Shown one piece after another: positions 1 to 7,690 of a DNA stretch of 30,366 nucleotides; the first letter of the stretch is position 1; every line of letters begins with the position of its first letter. Origin of the DNA: JAJZEO01 sp964350315 (GTDB taxonomy: Bacteria > Chlamydiota > Chlamydiia > Chlamydiales > 2-12-FULL-49-11). Under the pieces are notes generated by a model that saw only the letters and a list, made by a program, of their open reading frames with translations, had not been told where the DNA came from and did not search any database. A program made the position numbers and the translations under genes. The stretch is taken from positions 1 to 30,366 of the forward strand of contig CAYGJD010000016.1 in NCBI GenBank assembly GCA_964350315.1. Reading direction: 5' to 3'.

Positions 1-42
1 GATAAAGAGAGATAGTATTATTCGGCTAGGACATTTTAACAT
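1..42 (-). CDS. Possible 5' end of cdsC (T3S outer-membrane secretin), cut by window edge
   Basis: An ATG read leftward from position 42 opens a frame that stays open to the window edge, giving MLKCPSRIILSLFI. A basic start followed by a hydrophobic run is what the beginning of a signal peptide looks like. In Chlamydia the gene after pkn5 on the same strand is cdsC, the SctC secretin, which carries such a signal peptide, so position and sequence agree. The ribosome-binding site is unclear: a GTGGGA lies directly against the ATG and an AGGTG about 10 nt upstream. Only 14 codons are visible, so the call rests mainly on gene order. A chance short frame cannot be excluded. Confidence 0.38.
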   Translation of the reverse strand, partial: MLKCPSRIILSLFI

Positions 43-195
43 TCCCACTACGCACCTGGTATTATTTGGGACAAGAACAAATCCTAAAATAATATCTGAA
101 TAAATGCAATTGTTTGTATCTCTTTTTTGAAAAATGTTTTTTTAACTGCATTTTGAAATCAAGAGATTTGCTGATTTTTTGACAGGAAATAGAGC

Positions 196-1806
196 TTATT
201 GAATTCGAGAAATTGCGAGGACGATTTTTGATTTGTTTTCATCATGAAATGATTTTAGTGTGTGCAGTAAGGATTCGGCGAAAGGTTTTGGAGAACTTGT
301 GCGAAATTTTTCCATTAACTCGAGCGTTTTTTGATCGATTAGATCGCCTTTTGTTTGCATAGTTTCTTGAGAAAAACAAGAGTGGCAAACAATTAAATCT
401 CCAGGGTTCCAGTTGTCAATTGTTGAGAAAAATTCTGCATTTTCTTGTGATCCAAGAACTGGGCAGTTATTTGTCAGCTTGCGAGGAGCTCCTCCTCTGG
501 AAGATAAATGCCAAAGAGTTTCAAGACCTGATGAAATAAAAGAGAACTCATTTAAAATGGGGCTAAAGTGAATAAGACAAATCGCCTCATCTACATCATG
601 TGGTTCATGAAAGAAAATAGTATTAAGTTCTTTTGCGAAAACACTTGTAACAAAACGTTTTTCTCCAGGCCCAGGCCTTGTGTAGTCCATGATCTTTGTG
701 CGGAAAATTGCTCTAAAGGTTGCAAGGGAGGTCATGGAAGAGACTGCTCCTTTTGATGATTCAGCTATCAGTACTGCCATAGAACCATCAGGGAAACGAA
801 AAAAATCGTAGTAAGTGCCAAATAAGTATAAGCCTTGGGTTTTTGCTAGTCCTATTTCGACTTCTTTCCAAGCAGGTAAAGATAAAGGGAGAAGTTTTTT
901 GTGTTCTTTACCAAGAATCTCAAGAGATTCTTTCAATTCATCTTCTTCTGTTTGGTCTTTTTCAAGTGAGTTTGTCTTAAGATAGAGAGAGATTTCACTG
1001 ATGAAATCAACGATGTCTTGTGTCCGCTTTGTAGGGTCGATCTCAAGAGCTTTTCGTATAATCGGTTGTAAGTTCTTTGGAATTAGAGAGAGATGGATTT
1101 GACCGAAACTAGGTCTTCCTATTATGAGCTCATATGCAATAACGCCGAGAGAGTAGATGTCTGAAGAAAAGTTGATGTTCTTTGGGTCTTTCTTTTGTTC
1201 TGGGCTCATATAGCTCGGAGTTCCAATAAGCCCTTTCAAAGAAGTGGGTGGTGTGAATTTTGGACTGTCTTGTAATTGTGCTATACCAAAGTCGATGACT
1301 TTGACTTGACCGTTTTCTGTGATCAAAATGTTTTCAGGTTTGAGATCTCGGTGGATAACGCCATGTGTGTGTAAGTGTAATAGCGCATAACTTACTTGCA
1401 AAAGGATATCAAGGATACGTTTGATAGAGAGAGAACGGCCTGACAGAAATTGTCGTAGAGAAATTCCTTGTACAAATTCCATGGCAATATATAAGCCTTG
1501 ATCCCATTTTCCTTGGTCATAGAGTTTGACAATGTTTTTGTGATCAGCAAGCGAGATGATTTTTGCTTCTTCAAGAAATTGCGCGATCATTTCCTGATGA
1601 GTGATCAGTGAAGGGGATAAGATTTTAATAACAACAGGGTGGGTTTGTTTTGGATGACTAGCTAGGTAAATATGTGACATTGAACTGCGATGAAGAGTGC
1701 TATCAATCTTATAAGGCCCAATTTTTTTGGGCATTTCATGTGCTTTCTCAGATACAATTGGTATGTGAGGCATCGTTGTTTGTTTATAAAAATCTAAATC
1801 TTCCAT
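196..1806 (-). CDS. pkn5: Ser/Thr protein kinase fused to a degenerate PP2C/SpoIIE-like domain, last gene of the visible T3S operon (Pkn5)
   Basis: A 536-aa protein. Residues about 31-275 form a Hanks-type kinase: VVIK with K61, the helix-C Glu at E80, HRDLKPEN at 152-159, DFG at 172-174 and SPE at 201-203. The ATP-gripping loop at 38-47 reads LHRSSMSHIY, so all the glycines of the usual LGRGGMGVVY are replaced. Residues about 325-536 match the layout of RsbU/SpoIIE PP2C-type phosphatases (YYDFFRFPDG at 332-341, SSGLETLWHL at 426-435, NPGD at 467-470). The acidic residues that normally hold metal are missing: GGD became LFGT, GDVSGHG became AESSKGA, and TDG became HSC. In Chlamydia pkn5 sits between cdsQ and cdsC, as here, and encodes a T3S-associated kinase. 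There is a 19-bp gap to the gene before it, so it is co-transcribed with the secretion genes. Catalytic activity of either half is uncertain. Confidence 0.9.
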   Translation of the reverse strand: MEDLDFYKQTTMPHIPIVSEKAHEMPKKIGPYKIDSTLHRSSMSHIYLASHPKQTHPVVIKILSPSLITHQEMIAQFLEEAKIISLADHKNIVKLYDQGKWDQGLYIAMEFVQGISLRQFLSGRSLSIKRILDILLQVSYALLHLHTHGVIHRDLKPENILITENGQVKVIDFGIAQLQDSPKFTPPTSLKGLIGTPSYMSPEQKKDPKNINFSSDIYSLGVIAYELIIGRPSFGQIHLSLIPKNLQPIIRKALEIDPTKRTQDIVDFISEISLYLKTNSLEKDQTEEDELKESLEILGKEHKKLLPLSLPAWKEVEIGLAKTQGLYLFGTYYDFFRFPDGSMAVLIAESSKGAVSSMTSLATFRAIFRTKIMDYTRPGPGEKRFVTSVFAKELNTIFFHEPHDVDEAICLIHFSPILNEFSFISSGLETLWHLSSRGGAPRKLTNNCPVLGSQENAEFFSTIDNWNPGDLIVCHSCFSQETMQTKGDLIDQKTLELMEKFRTSSPKPFAESLLHTLKSFHDENKSKIVLAISRIQ

Positions 1807-1825
1807 AGACTTTTCAGAGCTCTGG

Positions 1826-2323
1826 TTATTTATAGAGTTCTAAGATCTTCACACATGCTGCATCGCCAATGTTTACGATCTCACCTTTACCGATTGTTTT
1901 GTTGTTAATCACCAAGTTTATGATTCTTGGGTTTACGGCAAGTGGAACTTTTTGCCCAGGTTGCATTTTTTGTAGCTCACTGAGAGTGACGTTGACTCTT
2001 GCTAATTCTAAATTGATATGAATAGGAATTCCAGAAATATCGACTTGATCCAATGCGACTTCTTTAATACTAAAATCATCTTCATTCTTATCCAAGGAGT
2101 CAAATCCATGGCCTTCATCTTCAAGCATATTATTGTGTTTTTCACTTTTGTTGTTATTATGTTGATGTTCTTTTTTCTTTGAGTGCTCTGGTGAGTCGTG
2201 CTCAGAAAATTCCTCATCTAAAAATTCGTCATCATGTGCTTGGGGGAACTCATCTTGAGGGAAATTTTCTGAGTCATCGGAAAAGTTTTCCTCATCGGTT
2301 TCTTCTGGTATGTCATTATCCAT
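1826..2323 (-). CDS. cdsQ: T3S cytoplasmic ring protein, C-terminal half (SctQ-C / HrcQB / FliN-like)
   Basis: A 165-aa protein. Residues about 99-165 are a SpoA (FliN/SctQ C-terminal) domain, with the typical pattern of an ELARV beta strand followed by the QPGQKVPL turn and a late GKGEIV strand. Residues 1-85 are a very acidic, probably disordered tail with a His/Asn/Lys patch at 46-65. The protein would form SpoA dimers in the sorting platform under the export gate. Its ATG overlaps the end of the upstream gene by 8 bases and has its own good AGGAG seven bases ahead, so it is translated as a separate protein. In Chlamydia CdsQ is one polypeptide; here it resembles the HrcQA/HrcQB split of Pseudomonas syringae. 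Confidence 0.85.
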   Translation of the reverse strand: MDNDIPEETDEENFSDDSENFPQDEFPQAHDDEFLDEEFSEHDSPEHSKKKEHQHNNNKSEKHNNMLEDEGHGFDSLDKNEDDFSIKEVALDQVDISGIPIHINLELARVNVTLSELQKMQPGQKVPLAVNPRIINLVINNKTIGKGEIVNIGDAACVKILELYK

Positions 2324-3164
2324 GAGTTGTCTCCTGATAAGCGTAAACTGAGTCCATTAATTTAATGTGATCGCCTTTTGGTTTTGCAACAAAAAGAGCA
2401 TTATCATCTAACATGATTCGGATATTGCCACGTTCGTGTCTCGGATTGTAGGAAAGAGTGTCTGGGACGATGAAATCTCCGACTTTCAAGCTCTTAATTT
2501 CTTCCTGGGATAATTCAACCGATCCAATGTTTAATGAGAGAGTTAAGGAAATGTTGCCAGCTGTTTTTTGTAGATCTTGGAGCGTAATACGATCAATCGA
2601 AAAATGATTCTCAATCGATCTTTTTAGAGCTCGAGTAAGTGCTAGACGTCCCCAGATGATGTCAGATCCATTTTTTATTGAAACATCGATAGAGTATGAG
2701 GTCTCATCAAAGCTCAATTTTTCAGCAAGTTTTAAAGATAGCTTTGGATAGGCTTTTAAGTTCCAAATGATATCAGCTATTTCAAGAGCTGCATATCTGT
2801 AAACGCCTTTCAGCAGATCAGGGTGAGAGATTTTAATTTTGTCACCATTGCCGAATTTCATCCATGAGAGGAGCTTTTCAATATCTTCTGAGGCCATGAT
2901 CCAAAATAAGGATCCTTCAAGAGGTGTGAGTTCAAGGGGAAGAGAAATGGGGTTTTTCCCAAGTCCATTTAAAAGTGTTTCATGAGATTTCCATTCAATT
3001 GTGCCGTAGGATAATTCGACATTATCCATGTGGAAAGCTTCTTTCATCTTTTGGGCAAGATCTGCGAGTGGAAAAGAAGGGGGAATTGAGTTTTTTCCTT
3101 CCTCAGCGATGTGATTTAAAATGGCTGGTTCGATTTCTTTTAGCCAAGTGACAGACTCATCCAT
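2316..3164 (-). CDS. cdsQ: T3S cytoplasmic ring protein, N-terminal part with first SpoA domain (SctQ-N / HrcQA-like)
   Basis: A 282-aa protein. Residues about 1-190 match the mixed N-terminal domain of SctQ in length and pattern. Residues about 205-272 form a SpoA-type domain (LSLNIGSVELS, then LKVGDFIVPD and a late ALFVAKPKG strand). It would assemble with the shorter SpoA protein encoded next to it into the C-ring pods that receive chaperone-substrate complexes. It stops with TAA just inside the start of the next gene (8-base overlap), which suggests translational coupling. It begins 4 bases after the stop of the gene before it. The two products together have all the domains of one CdsQ, so neither looks like a decayed fragment. 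Confidence 0.85.
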   Translation of the reverse strand: MDESVTWLKEIEPAILNHIAEEGKNSIPPSFPLADLAQKMKEAFHMDNVELSYGTIEWKSHETLLNGLGKNPISLPLELTPLEGSLFWIMASEDIEKLLSWMKFGNGDKIKISHPDLLKGVYRYAALEIADIIWNLKAYPKLSLKLAEKLSFDETSYSIDVSIKNGSDIIWGRLALTRALKRSIENHFSIDRITLQDLQKTAGNISLTLSLNIGSVELSQEEIKSLKVGDFIVPDTLSYNPRHERGNIRIMLDDNALFVAKPKGDHIKLMDSVYAYQETTHG

Positions 3165-3168
3165 GCAG

Positions 3169-3777
3169 CTATACCCCAGTGTTGTTTGCAGAATACCGTA
3201 CTTTATCAGATTTCACAAGGCTGTTTTTGTTGTTTTTTTCACTTCTTCTTTTTTTTGAAAAATCGTCTCGATATGTTGTCGGTAAAATTGAACAATGAAA
3301 TGTGGGAAGCGCTCCTTTTAAGGAAGTTGCAAGAGCAGCGTGATGGGCCGAGATGAGTTGTTGTGTTTTTTCATTTCCGCGGAACGTGAGATAAAACTTG
3401 CAAGGGTCGGTGTCGTAATGGTCTATTTCGACTTGAATCTCTTCTAAAAGTTCTGTTTTTAGCCACATGGTTGTCTTAGAAATTCCATTTTCAGAGATCG
3501 AAATTAACTGTGGTTTCAATTTTTGGATGATTTCAGTTGCAACTTTGGAGAGGGCGGGTAAATTTTCTACTGCGCCATTAGGAAAACTGGCTTGGGAGCG
3601 TAATTGAGTGGAAACAGGTCCGTCAATTATAATTGATTCCTCTTTCTCTTCCTTTTTGCCGTGGTCTACATCTCTTTCATGAGCACTTTTTAAAATGCGG
3701 TCGAAAGACCTTCCCGGGCTTTTTTTTTGCTCAGTGTCAACTTTTGGTCGAGAATTTGTGATAAAATCAGTTTTCAT
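3169..3777 (-). CDS. T3S4/FliK-C-like protein, second copy next to cdsP (HpaP-like)
   Basis: A 202-aa protein with a charged, probably disordered N-terminus (1-75). A compact region at about 80-165 has the pattern of the T3S substrate-specificity-switch domain: a helix, a strand ending in MWLKTELLEEIQVEI, a short strand KFYLTFRG, then a helix running through HHAALATSLKGALPTF. The domain is known from FliK, SctP and HpaP proteins, which help decide when export moves from needle parts to later substrates. The C-terminus (170-202) is basic. In Chlamydia I know only cdsP between cdsO and cdsQ, so this is an extra gene. No Shine-Dalgarno is visible before its ATG; 38 bases separate it from the gene before it. 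The assignment is by pattern only. Confidence 0.62.
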   Translation of the reverse strand: MKTDFITNSRPKVDTEQKKSPGRSFDRILKSAHERDVDHGKKEEKEESIIIDGPVSTQLRSQASFPNGAVENLPALSKVATEIIQKLKPQLISISENGISKTTMWLKTELLEEIQVEIDHYDTDPCKFYLTFRGNEKTQQLISAHHAALATSLKGALPTFHCSILPTTYRDDFSKKRRSEKNNKNSLVKSDKVRYSANNTGV

Positions 3778-3815
3778 GTCGGTGAGTATACGACATTTGG
3801 GATTAATTAGAAAGG

Positions 3816-5153
3816 TTACTGCTCTTCTTTGTCATCATCTCGACCTTGCTTGTCGCCATGAGAGGCTCCACTGGTATGTTTGATGATGTGCCTGTGTTCT
3901 TTAAGAAGATAGGGGCGTTGAATATTCACTTCAAATGAGCGTTTGTTGTGTGCAAAAGCAGCAACAAGATCTGCTAGATTTGCATTAAATGCTTCAACAG
4001 CTTGGGGTGATCCTGTAAGTTGAACGTTGAATGTGTTTGGTGAAGAAGCAAATTTTTCTAGAATAATTTCAGATTTGTTAAAAACAGATCCAGGCATATT
4101 TAACTTAACAGTTGTTTTTGATGAAGAAGATGTTTGTTGGATAGTGATTAAACCAACAAGTCTTTCGTAGAGATCATAGGCCTGTGAAGAAAGGTTTGAG
4201 TAACTAGGCATTTCAGCTTGAGGTGTCGGCAGCATTTCAGGAATTTGAGAATGGTTGTCTGGTTGCTGGAGTATTTGTTGAGCATTTTTTTCACTCTCTT
4301 CTTTGTCGTGTTCTTTTTGATCGGATTCAGTCTGTGTTTCTTGTGCTTTTTTCTTTTTTTTCTCTATTTCAGACAGATTTGTATCAGATGGGGGAAGGTG
4401 TGTTTCGATTTTTTTCTTGTCTTCCTGAAACAGTGTAATGTTTTGTTCTACTTTACTACGAGTTTCATCGATCTTCTTTACTTCATGTGGTGCTAAAGTT
4501 TCTTTCTCTGGAGTTTCTTCTTTCTCTATTGCATTTCCGTCTAGTTTTACATCAGCTTTTGGAGGGGAGGGTTGTACTGCTTTTTTTACCTCGGGAGGTT
4601 TTTCAACGAGTTCTTTTGCGATTTTTATCGCTTTTGTTAACTGCTTTTTTGCGTTTGTTTGAGTTTTTTTTATGAGGTCTTTTTGTTTATGGTTTAGTTT
4701 AGAAGGATCTTCTGAAACATCATCATTATCGCCTGATTGATTTGATGAGGAAACAGATAAACCGGTAAGAGAGTTGGGGACGCTGGGTGAATTGTTGTTA
4801 TTGTTGTTTGACATCATCGTAAAAGGAGATTGGCCAGGAGGTCCGGTAGGAGAATCGTCGTTTGGTGAGGCGTTTTGCGTTGTGGGAGCAGAATCATAAA
4901 GAGAGTTTCTCTTTTCTGTTTCGTCCATAAGGCTGCTAAAACCAGGAGCAGGACCGTCTGATTCGTCAGTTTCATCTTCTTCGTCTGTTTCGTCTTCTTC
5001 TGCTCGATTTCGCTTATTTCGTTTTTGAGATTCATCTGATTCATCAACCTTCATGATTTTTTTGAATTTTTCAGGATCAATAGAATCTTTTTCTTTTGAC
5101 TTAGAGGAATCTCTTGGATTTGGTGTCCCTTCGATTCGTGGTACATCACCCAT
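3816..5153 (-). CDS. cdsP: T3S needle-length/substrate-switch protein CdsP (SctP)
   Basis: A 445-aa protein. Residues 1-315 are low-complexity and strongly charged, with an acidic block at 51-66, an Asn run at 116-121, and a Lys/Glu-rich helical stretch from about 155 to 295. That fits an extended ruler. Residues about 323-412 resemble the T3S4 switch domain (TTVKLNMPG, FNVQLTG, and the helix VEAFNANLADLVAAF). The tail is rich in His, Asp, Gln and Lys, like the tail of C. trachomatis CT671/CdsP. It lies exactly where cdsP is expected, after cdsO, with one base between the genes. GAGG eight bases before the ATG supports this start. It is longer than CT671 (about 280 aa), the extra length being in the ruler part. 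Confidence 0.75.
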   Translation of the reverse strand: MGDVPRIEGTPNPRDSSKSKEKDSIDPEKFKKIMKVDESDESQKRNKRNRAEEDETDEEDETDESDGPAPGFSSLMDETEKRNSLYDSAPTTQNASPNDDSPTGPPGQSPFTMMSNNNNNNSPSVPNSLTGLSVSSSNQSGDNDDVSEDPSKLNHKQKDLIKKTQTNAKKQLTKAIKIAKELVEKPPEVKKAVQPSPPKADVKLDGNAIEKEETPEKETLAPHEVKKIDETRSKVEQNITLFQEDKKKIETHLPPSDTNLSEIEKKKKKAQETQTESDQKEHDKEESEKNAQQILQQPDNHSQIPEMLPTPQAEMPSYSNLSSQAYDLYERLVGLITIQQTSSSSKTTVKLNMPGSVFNKSEIILEKFASSPNTFNVQLTGSPQAVEAFNANLADLVAAFAHNKRSFEVNIQRPYLLKEHRHIIKHTSGASHGDKQGRDDDKEEQ

Positions 5154-5154
5154 G

Positions 5155-5664
5155 TTATTTCCTCTTTTTAAAATGCTTTCTTATTGTATGAACATTTGCG
5201 CCTAATTCATCGTTAATAGCGCCTTCTGCTCTATCCATTTCGATTCGCACTTCTTTTTCCCATTCCACGCGGTGAAGCTTTAATTTTTCAACATCTTGGT
5301 TTTTCTTTAGTCGATCTTCTCGAGCTTTTTCAAGTTCCGTTTCAGCTTTTGTTACAGCATCGCGTTGGGTTTTAACTTTTTTTTCTTCCTCTTGGAGTTC
5401 TTTATTTACGACTTCCTTGATATATTTTTCGTGCATTTGGATTTTGTCGGAAGTTGTGCCTTCCATGACCTCATCCATATATTTTCTAATTTTTGTATTT
5501 TTGTGAGCTTTTACATCGTCACGTTTTTTTTTAGCGGCCACTAATTTTTCTTCTTCGTTCTCAAGAATTTTCTTTTTTTCCTTCAATATTTTTTCAGCCT
5601 CTTCCAAGCGTTTCTTCTTGATGAGGTCTACTTGCTCAAGGGGGTATTTGGGTTTTTTCATCAT
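5155..5664 (-). CDS. cdsO: T3S ATPase stalk protein CdsO (SctO/FliJ family)
   Basis: A 169-aa, highly charged, all-helical protein beginning MMKKPKYPLEQVDLIKKKR and predicted to be a two-stranded coiled coil throughout. It matches the SctO/YscO/FliJ stalk that connects the ATPase hexamer to the export gate. The YPLE...IKK opening is also seen in C. trachomatis CT670, and the length agrees (168 aa). An upstream in-frame ATG at 5709 lies well inside cdsN and would add 15 unrelated residues, so I chose the ATG at 5664, which overlaps the cdsN stop as ATGA. There is no Shine-Dalgarno, so translation is probably coupled to cdsN. ATG 5661 is an equally possible start. Confidence 0.85.
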   Translation of the reverse strand: MMKKPKYPLEQVDLIKKKRLEEAEKILKEKKKILENEEEKLVAAKKKRDDVKAHKNTKIRKYMDEVMEGTTSDKIQMHEKYIKEVVNKELQEEEKKVKTQRDAVTKAETELEKAREDRLKKNQDVEKLKLHRVEWEKEVRIEMDRAEGAINDELGANVHTIRKHFKKRK

Positions 5665-7010
5665 CGGAATAAGGTTTGCAGTTGTTGAAGTGTCTCTTGC
5701 CAAGTACACTTCTCTGTTACACCCTGTTTGAGAAATCGGTTCACTTTGTCGATATACTTGAGAGCATAATCAGCATTTTTATCAGAGCCTGGTTTATATT
5801 CACCAATACGCACGAGCAGTTCGTTCTTTTTGTAGTTTGCAAGAACTTCACGAATTTTTCCAATCAGTTCCAAATGCTCTTTTGAGACAATATGACCAAT
5901 AATCCGGCTGACAGACGAAAGAACATCGATAGCAGGGTAGTGATATTGACGAGCAAGTTCTGCTGAAAGAACAATGTGACCATCTAAAATTGAACGTACT
6001 TCATCAGACACAGGTTCATTCATGTCATCACCAGCAACTAATATTGTATAAAATGCAGTGATTGAGCCAAGTTCAGAATTTCCCGAACGCTCTAAGAGAC
6101 GTGGCAGAGTCGCAAAAACAGAAGGAGTAAAACCAGCTCTTGCAGGTGGTTCGCCTGCAGCTAGACCGATCTCTCTTAACGCTCTTGCAAAACGAGTCAC
6201 AGAATCCATCATTAATATGACTTTTTTCCCTTGATCTCTAAAATATTCAGCAATAGCAGTTCCGACATATCCAGCATTTAATCTAAGTTGGGCTGATTGG
6301 TCTGATGTCGATACGATAATAACAGATCTTGCAAGACCTTCAGGACCTAAGTCATTTTCAATGAATTCTCGAACTTCTCGACCCCTTTCTCCAATAAGTG
6401 CGATGACGTTTACATCGGCACGCGCATAACGTGCAATCATTCCAAGTAAAGTTGATTTACCACCACCGGCAGCAGCAAAAATTCCTACACGTTGCCCCTC
6501 ACCACAAGTCAAAGCACCGTCAATACAGCGAACACCAATAGACATTGGTTCAGTAATGATCTTTCTTTTTAACGGATCAGGAGGTGAGTTGATAACAGGG
6601 TATGTTTCAGTAAGTTCAAGAGGGCCCTTTTCTTCAGTATCAAGAGCTTCACCCATTCCATTAAGAACTCGGCCAAGAAGTTCAGGGCCAACCTTAATTC
6701 GTAAACTTGTATTCAGAGGGATCACTTCAGATGAGGGAGAGATTCCACTCATTTCGCCTAAAGGAGATAAAAAAACCTCATCTTTTGTAAATCCTGCAAC
6801 TTCAGCTAAAAGTGGTTCCCCATTGTCTCTTTTGATCATACATACTTCACCCATTTTAACTCGGGGAACAATAGCTTTGATCAGCATTCCAACAACTTCA
6901 GTGATTCTTCCGTGAACAGCAGTTAGTTCAACATTTTCTAATGTTTTTTCTAATTTATCAAATGATAAGTCAACCTCAAAAGGGTTGTTTGACTCTTTGT
7001 CGTCTGTCAT
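5661..7010 (-). CDS. cdsN: T3S ATPase CdsN (SctN/FliI family)
   Basis: A 449-aa hexameric ATPase that unloads chaperones and unfolds substrates at the injectisome base. It shows the N-terminal barrel (about 25-100), the P-loop AAAGGGKSTLLG at 179-190 (K185), the family signature IGERGREVREF at 206-216, Walker B VILMMDS ending at D269/S270, and the conserved GEPPARAGFTPSVFATLPRLLER stretch at 286-308. The C-terminal helical domain (about 375-449) would contact substrates and the stalk. Length is normal for the family. The stop overlaps the cdsO start by four bases and the start follows the preceding gene by 8 bases, with AGGGGG just upstream. Nothing suggests loss of activity. Confidence 0.97.
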   Translation of the reverse strand: MTDDKESNNPFEVDLSFDKLEKTLENVELTAVHGRITEVVGMLIKAIVPRVKMGEVCMIKRDNGEPLLAEVAGFTKDEVFLSPLGEMSGISPSSEVIPLNTSLRIKVGPELLGRVLNGMGEALDTEEKGPLELTETYPVINSPPDPLKRKIITEPMSIGVRCIDGALTCGEGQRVGIFAAAGGGKSTLLGMIARYARADVNVIALIGERGREVREFIENDLGPEGLARSVIIVSTSDQSAQLRLNAGYVGTAIAEYFRDQGKKVILMMDSVTRFARALREIGLAAGEPPARAGFTPSVFATLPRLLERSGNSELGSITAFYTILVAGDDMNEPVSDEVRSILDGHIVLSAELARQYHYPAIDVLSSVSRIIGHIVSKEHLELIGKIREVLANYKKNELLVRIGEYKPGSDKNADYALKYIDKVNRFLKQGVTEKCTWQETLQQLQTLFR

Positions 7011-7018
7011 AAATCCCC

Positions 7019-7675
7019 CTAGATCTGAACATTAAGGAGAGTTTTGATCATTTCTACAGCTTTTCCTAAAAGGACAGAAGTGTAGTCGAGTTCTTGTTGA
7101 GCTTTTTGTAGTTTGACTTGAATAAGCATCATCTCACCCGCATTTACGGATTTGCCAGATGTATTCATATTTCTAAGTTGAGTTGCAGCAGAGTTCAATT
7201 GATGTTGACCATCTGCTACCATAGAAAGAAATTTGTTAAGTGGGTTTTTTGTTTTCTTTAGGTCAATTTCAGGACCAGGATCTGCACCAAGGTGCTCTGC
7301 AGTAGACCTTAAATGTTTGCTCGCATTTCCAAGTTTGTTTCTTAAGAGATACTTATCAGATTGTTTAAGTTTAAGACCCTTTGTATGTAGTTGGTTCTTA
7401 ATATCCCCCAAACTACTGGAAGTTGAGTTCATTTGGCCTTGGATAGATTGTAATGAAGGTGGAGCTCCTGCAGGACGATTTAATCCTTGAGCAGTCTCCA
7501 TCGGAGTCGGTTTATTTGCAGGATTTGTGTTATCAGGTGGCTGGTTTCCTTGCTTCATGTACTCTGAAAATTTACCAGATTGTGGCGCGTCGGTGCCCTG
7601 ACCTGGTTGAACAGATTGAGTGGGGTCGAGCTTGTCAACATTCGGTAACTTATCTATTGGGGAGCCATCTGCCAT
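7019..7675 (-). CDS. Probable T3S inner-rod protein (CT668 position; SctI-like C-terminus)
   Basis: A 218-aa protein occupying the CT668 slot between cdsG and cdsN. Residues 1-85 are Pro/Asn/Gln-rich and probably unstructured. Residues 85-165 are helical. The last 40 residues, from GEMMLIQVKLQ to the end NVQI, have the pattern of the SctI/YscI/PrgJ rod family: a 'xMLxIQxxLQ' helix, then a long amphipathic helix ending in Leu-Leu-x-x-Gln. Inner-rod proteins use this C-terminal hairpin to polymerise at the needle base. No other inner-rod gene is visible in the cluster, which strengthens the idea. The extended N-terminus is unusual, since rods are normally about 100 aa. No clear Shine-Dalgarno precedes the ATG; coupling to cdsG is likely. 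Confidence 0.62.
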   Translation of the reverse strand: MADGSPIDKLPNVDKLDPTQSVQPGQGTDAPQSGKFSEYMKQGNQPPDNTNPANKPTPMETAQGLNRPAGAPPSLQSIQGQMNSTSSSLGDIKNQLHTKGLKLKQSDKYLLRNKLGNASKHLRSTAEHLGADPGPEIDLKKTKNPLNKFLSMVADGQHQLNSAATQLRNMNTSGKSVNAGEMMLIQVKLQKAQQELDYTSVLLGKAVEMIKTLLNVQI

Positions 7676-7690
7676 AATTTCATTTCATTT

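Noticed and set aside
73..162. 29-codon minus-strand frame (starting MQLKKHFSKKRYKQ) between pkn5 and the left edge
   Set aside because: No Shine-Dalgarno, strongly AT-driven Lys/Phe/Tyr composition and no relation to anything known at this position.
4218..4675. Several open frames on the plus strand opposite cdsP
   Set aside because: They lie entirely antisense to the Lys/Glu-rich coding sequence of cdsP, which creates long Phe/Leu/Ser-rich frames on the other strand. No ribosome-binding sites or domains.
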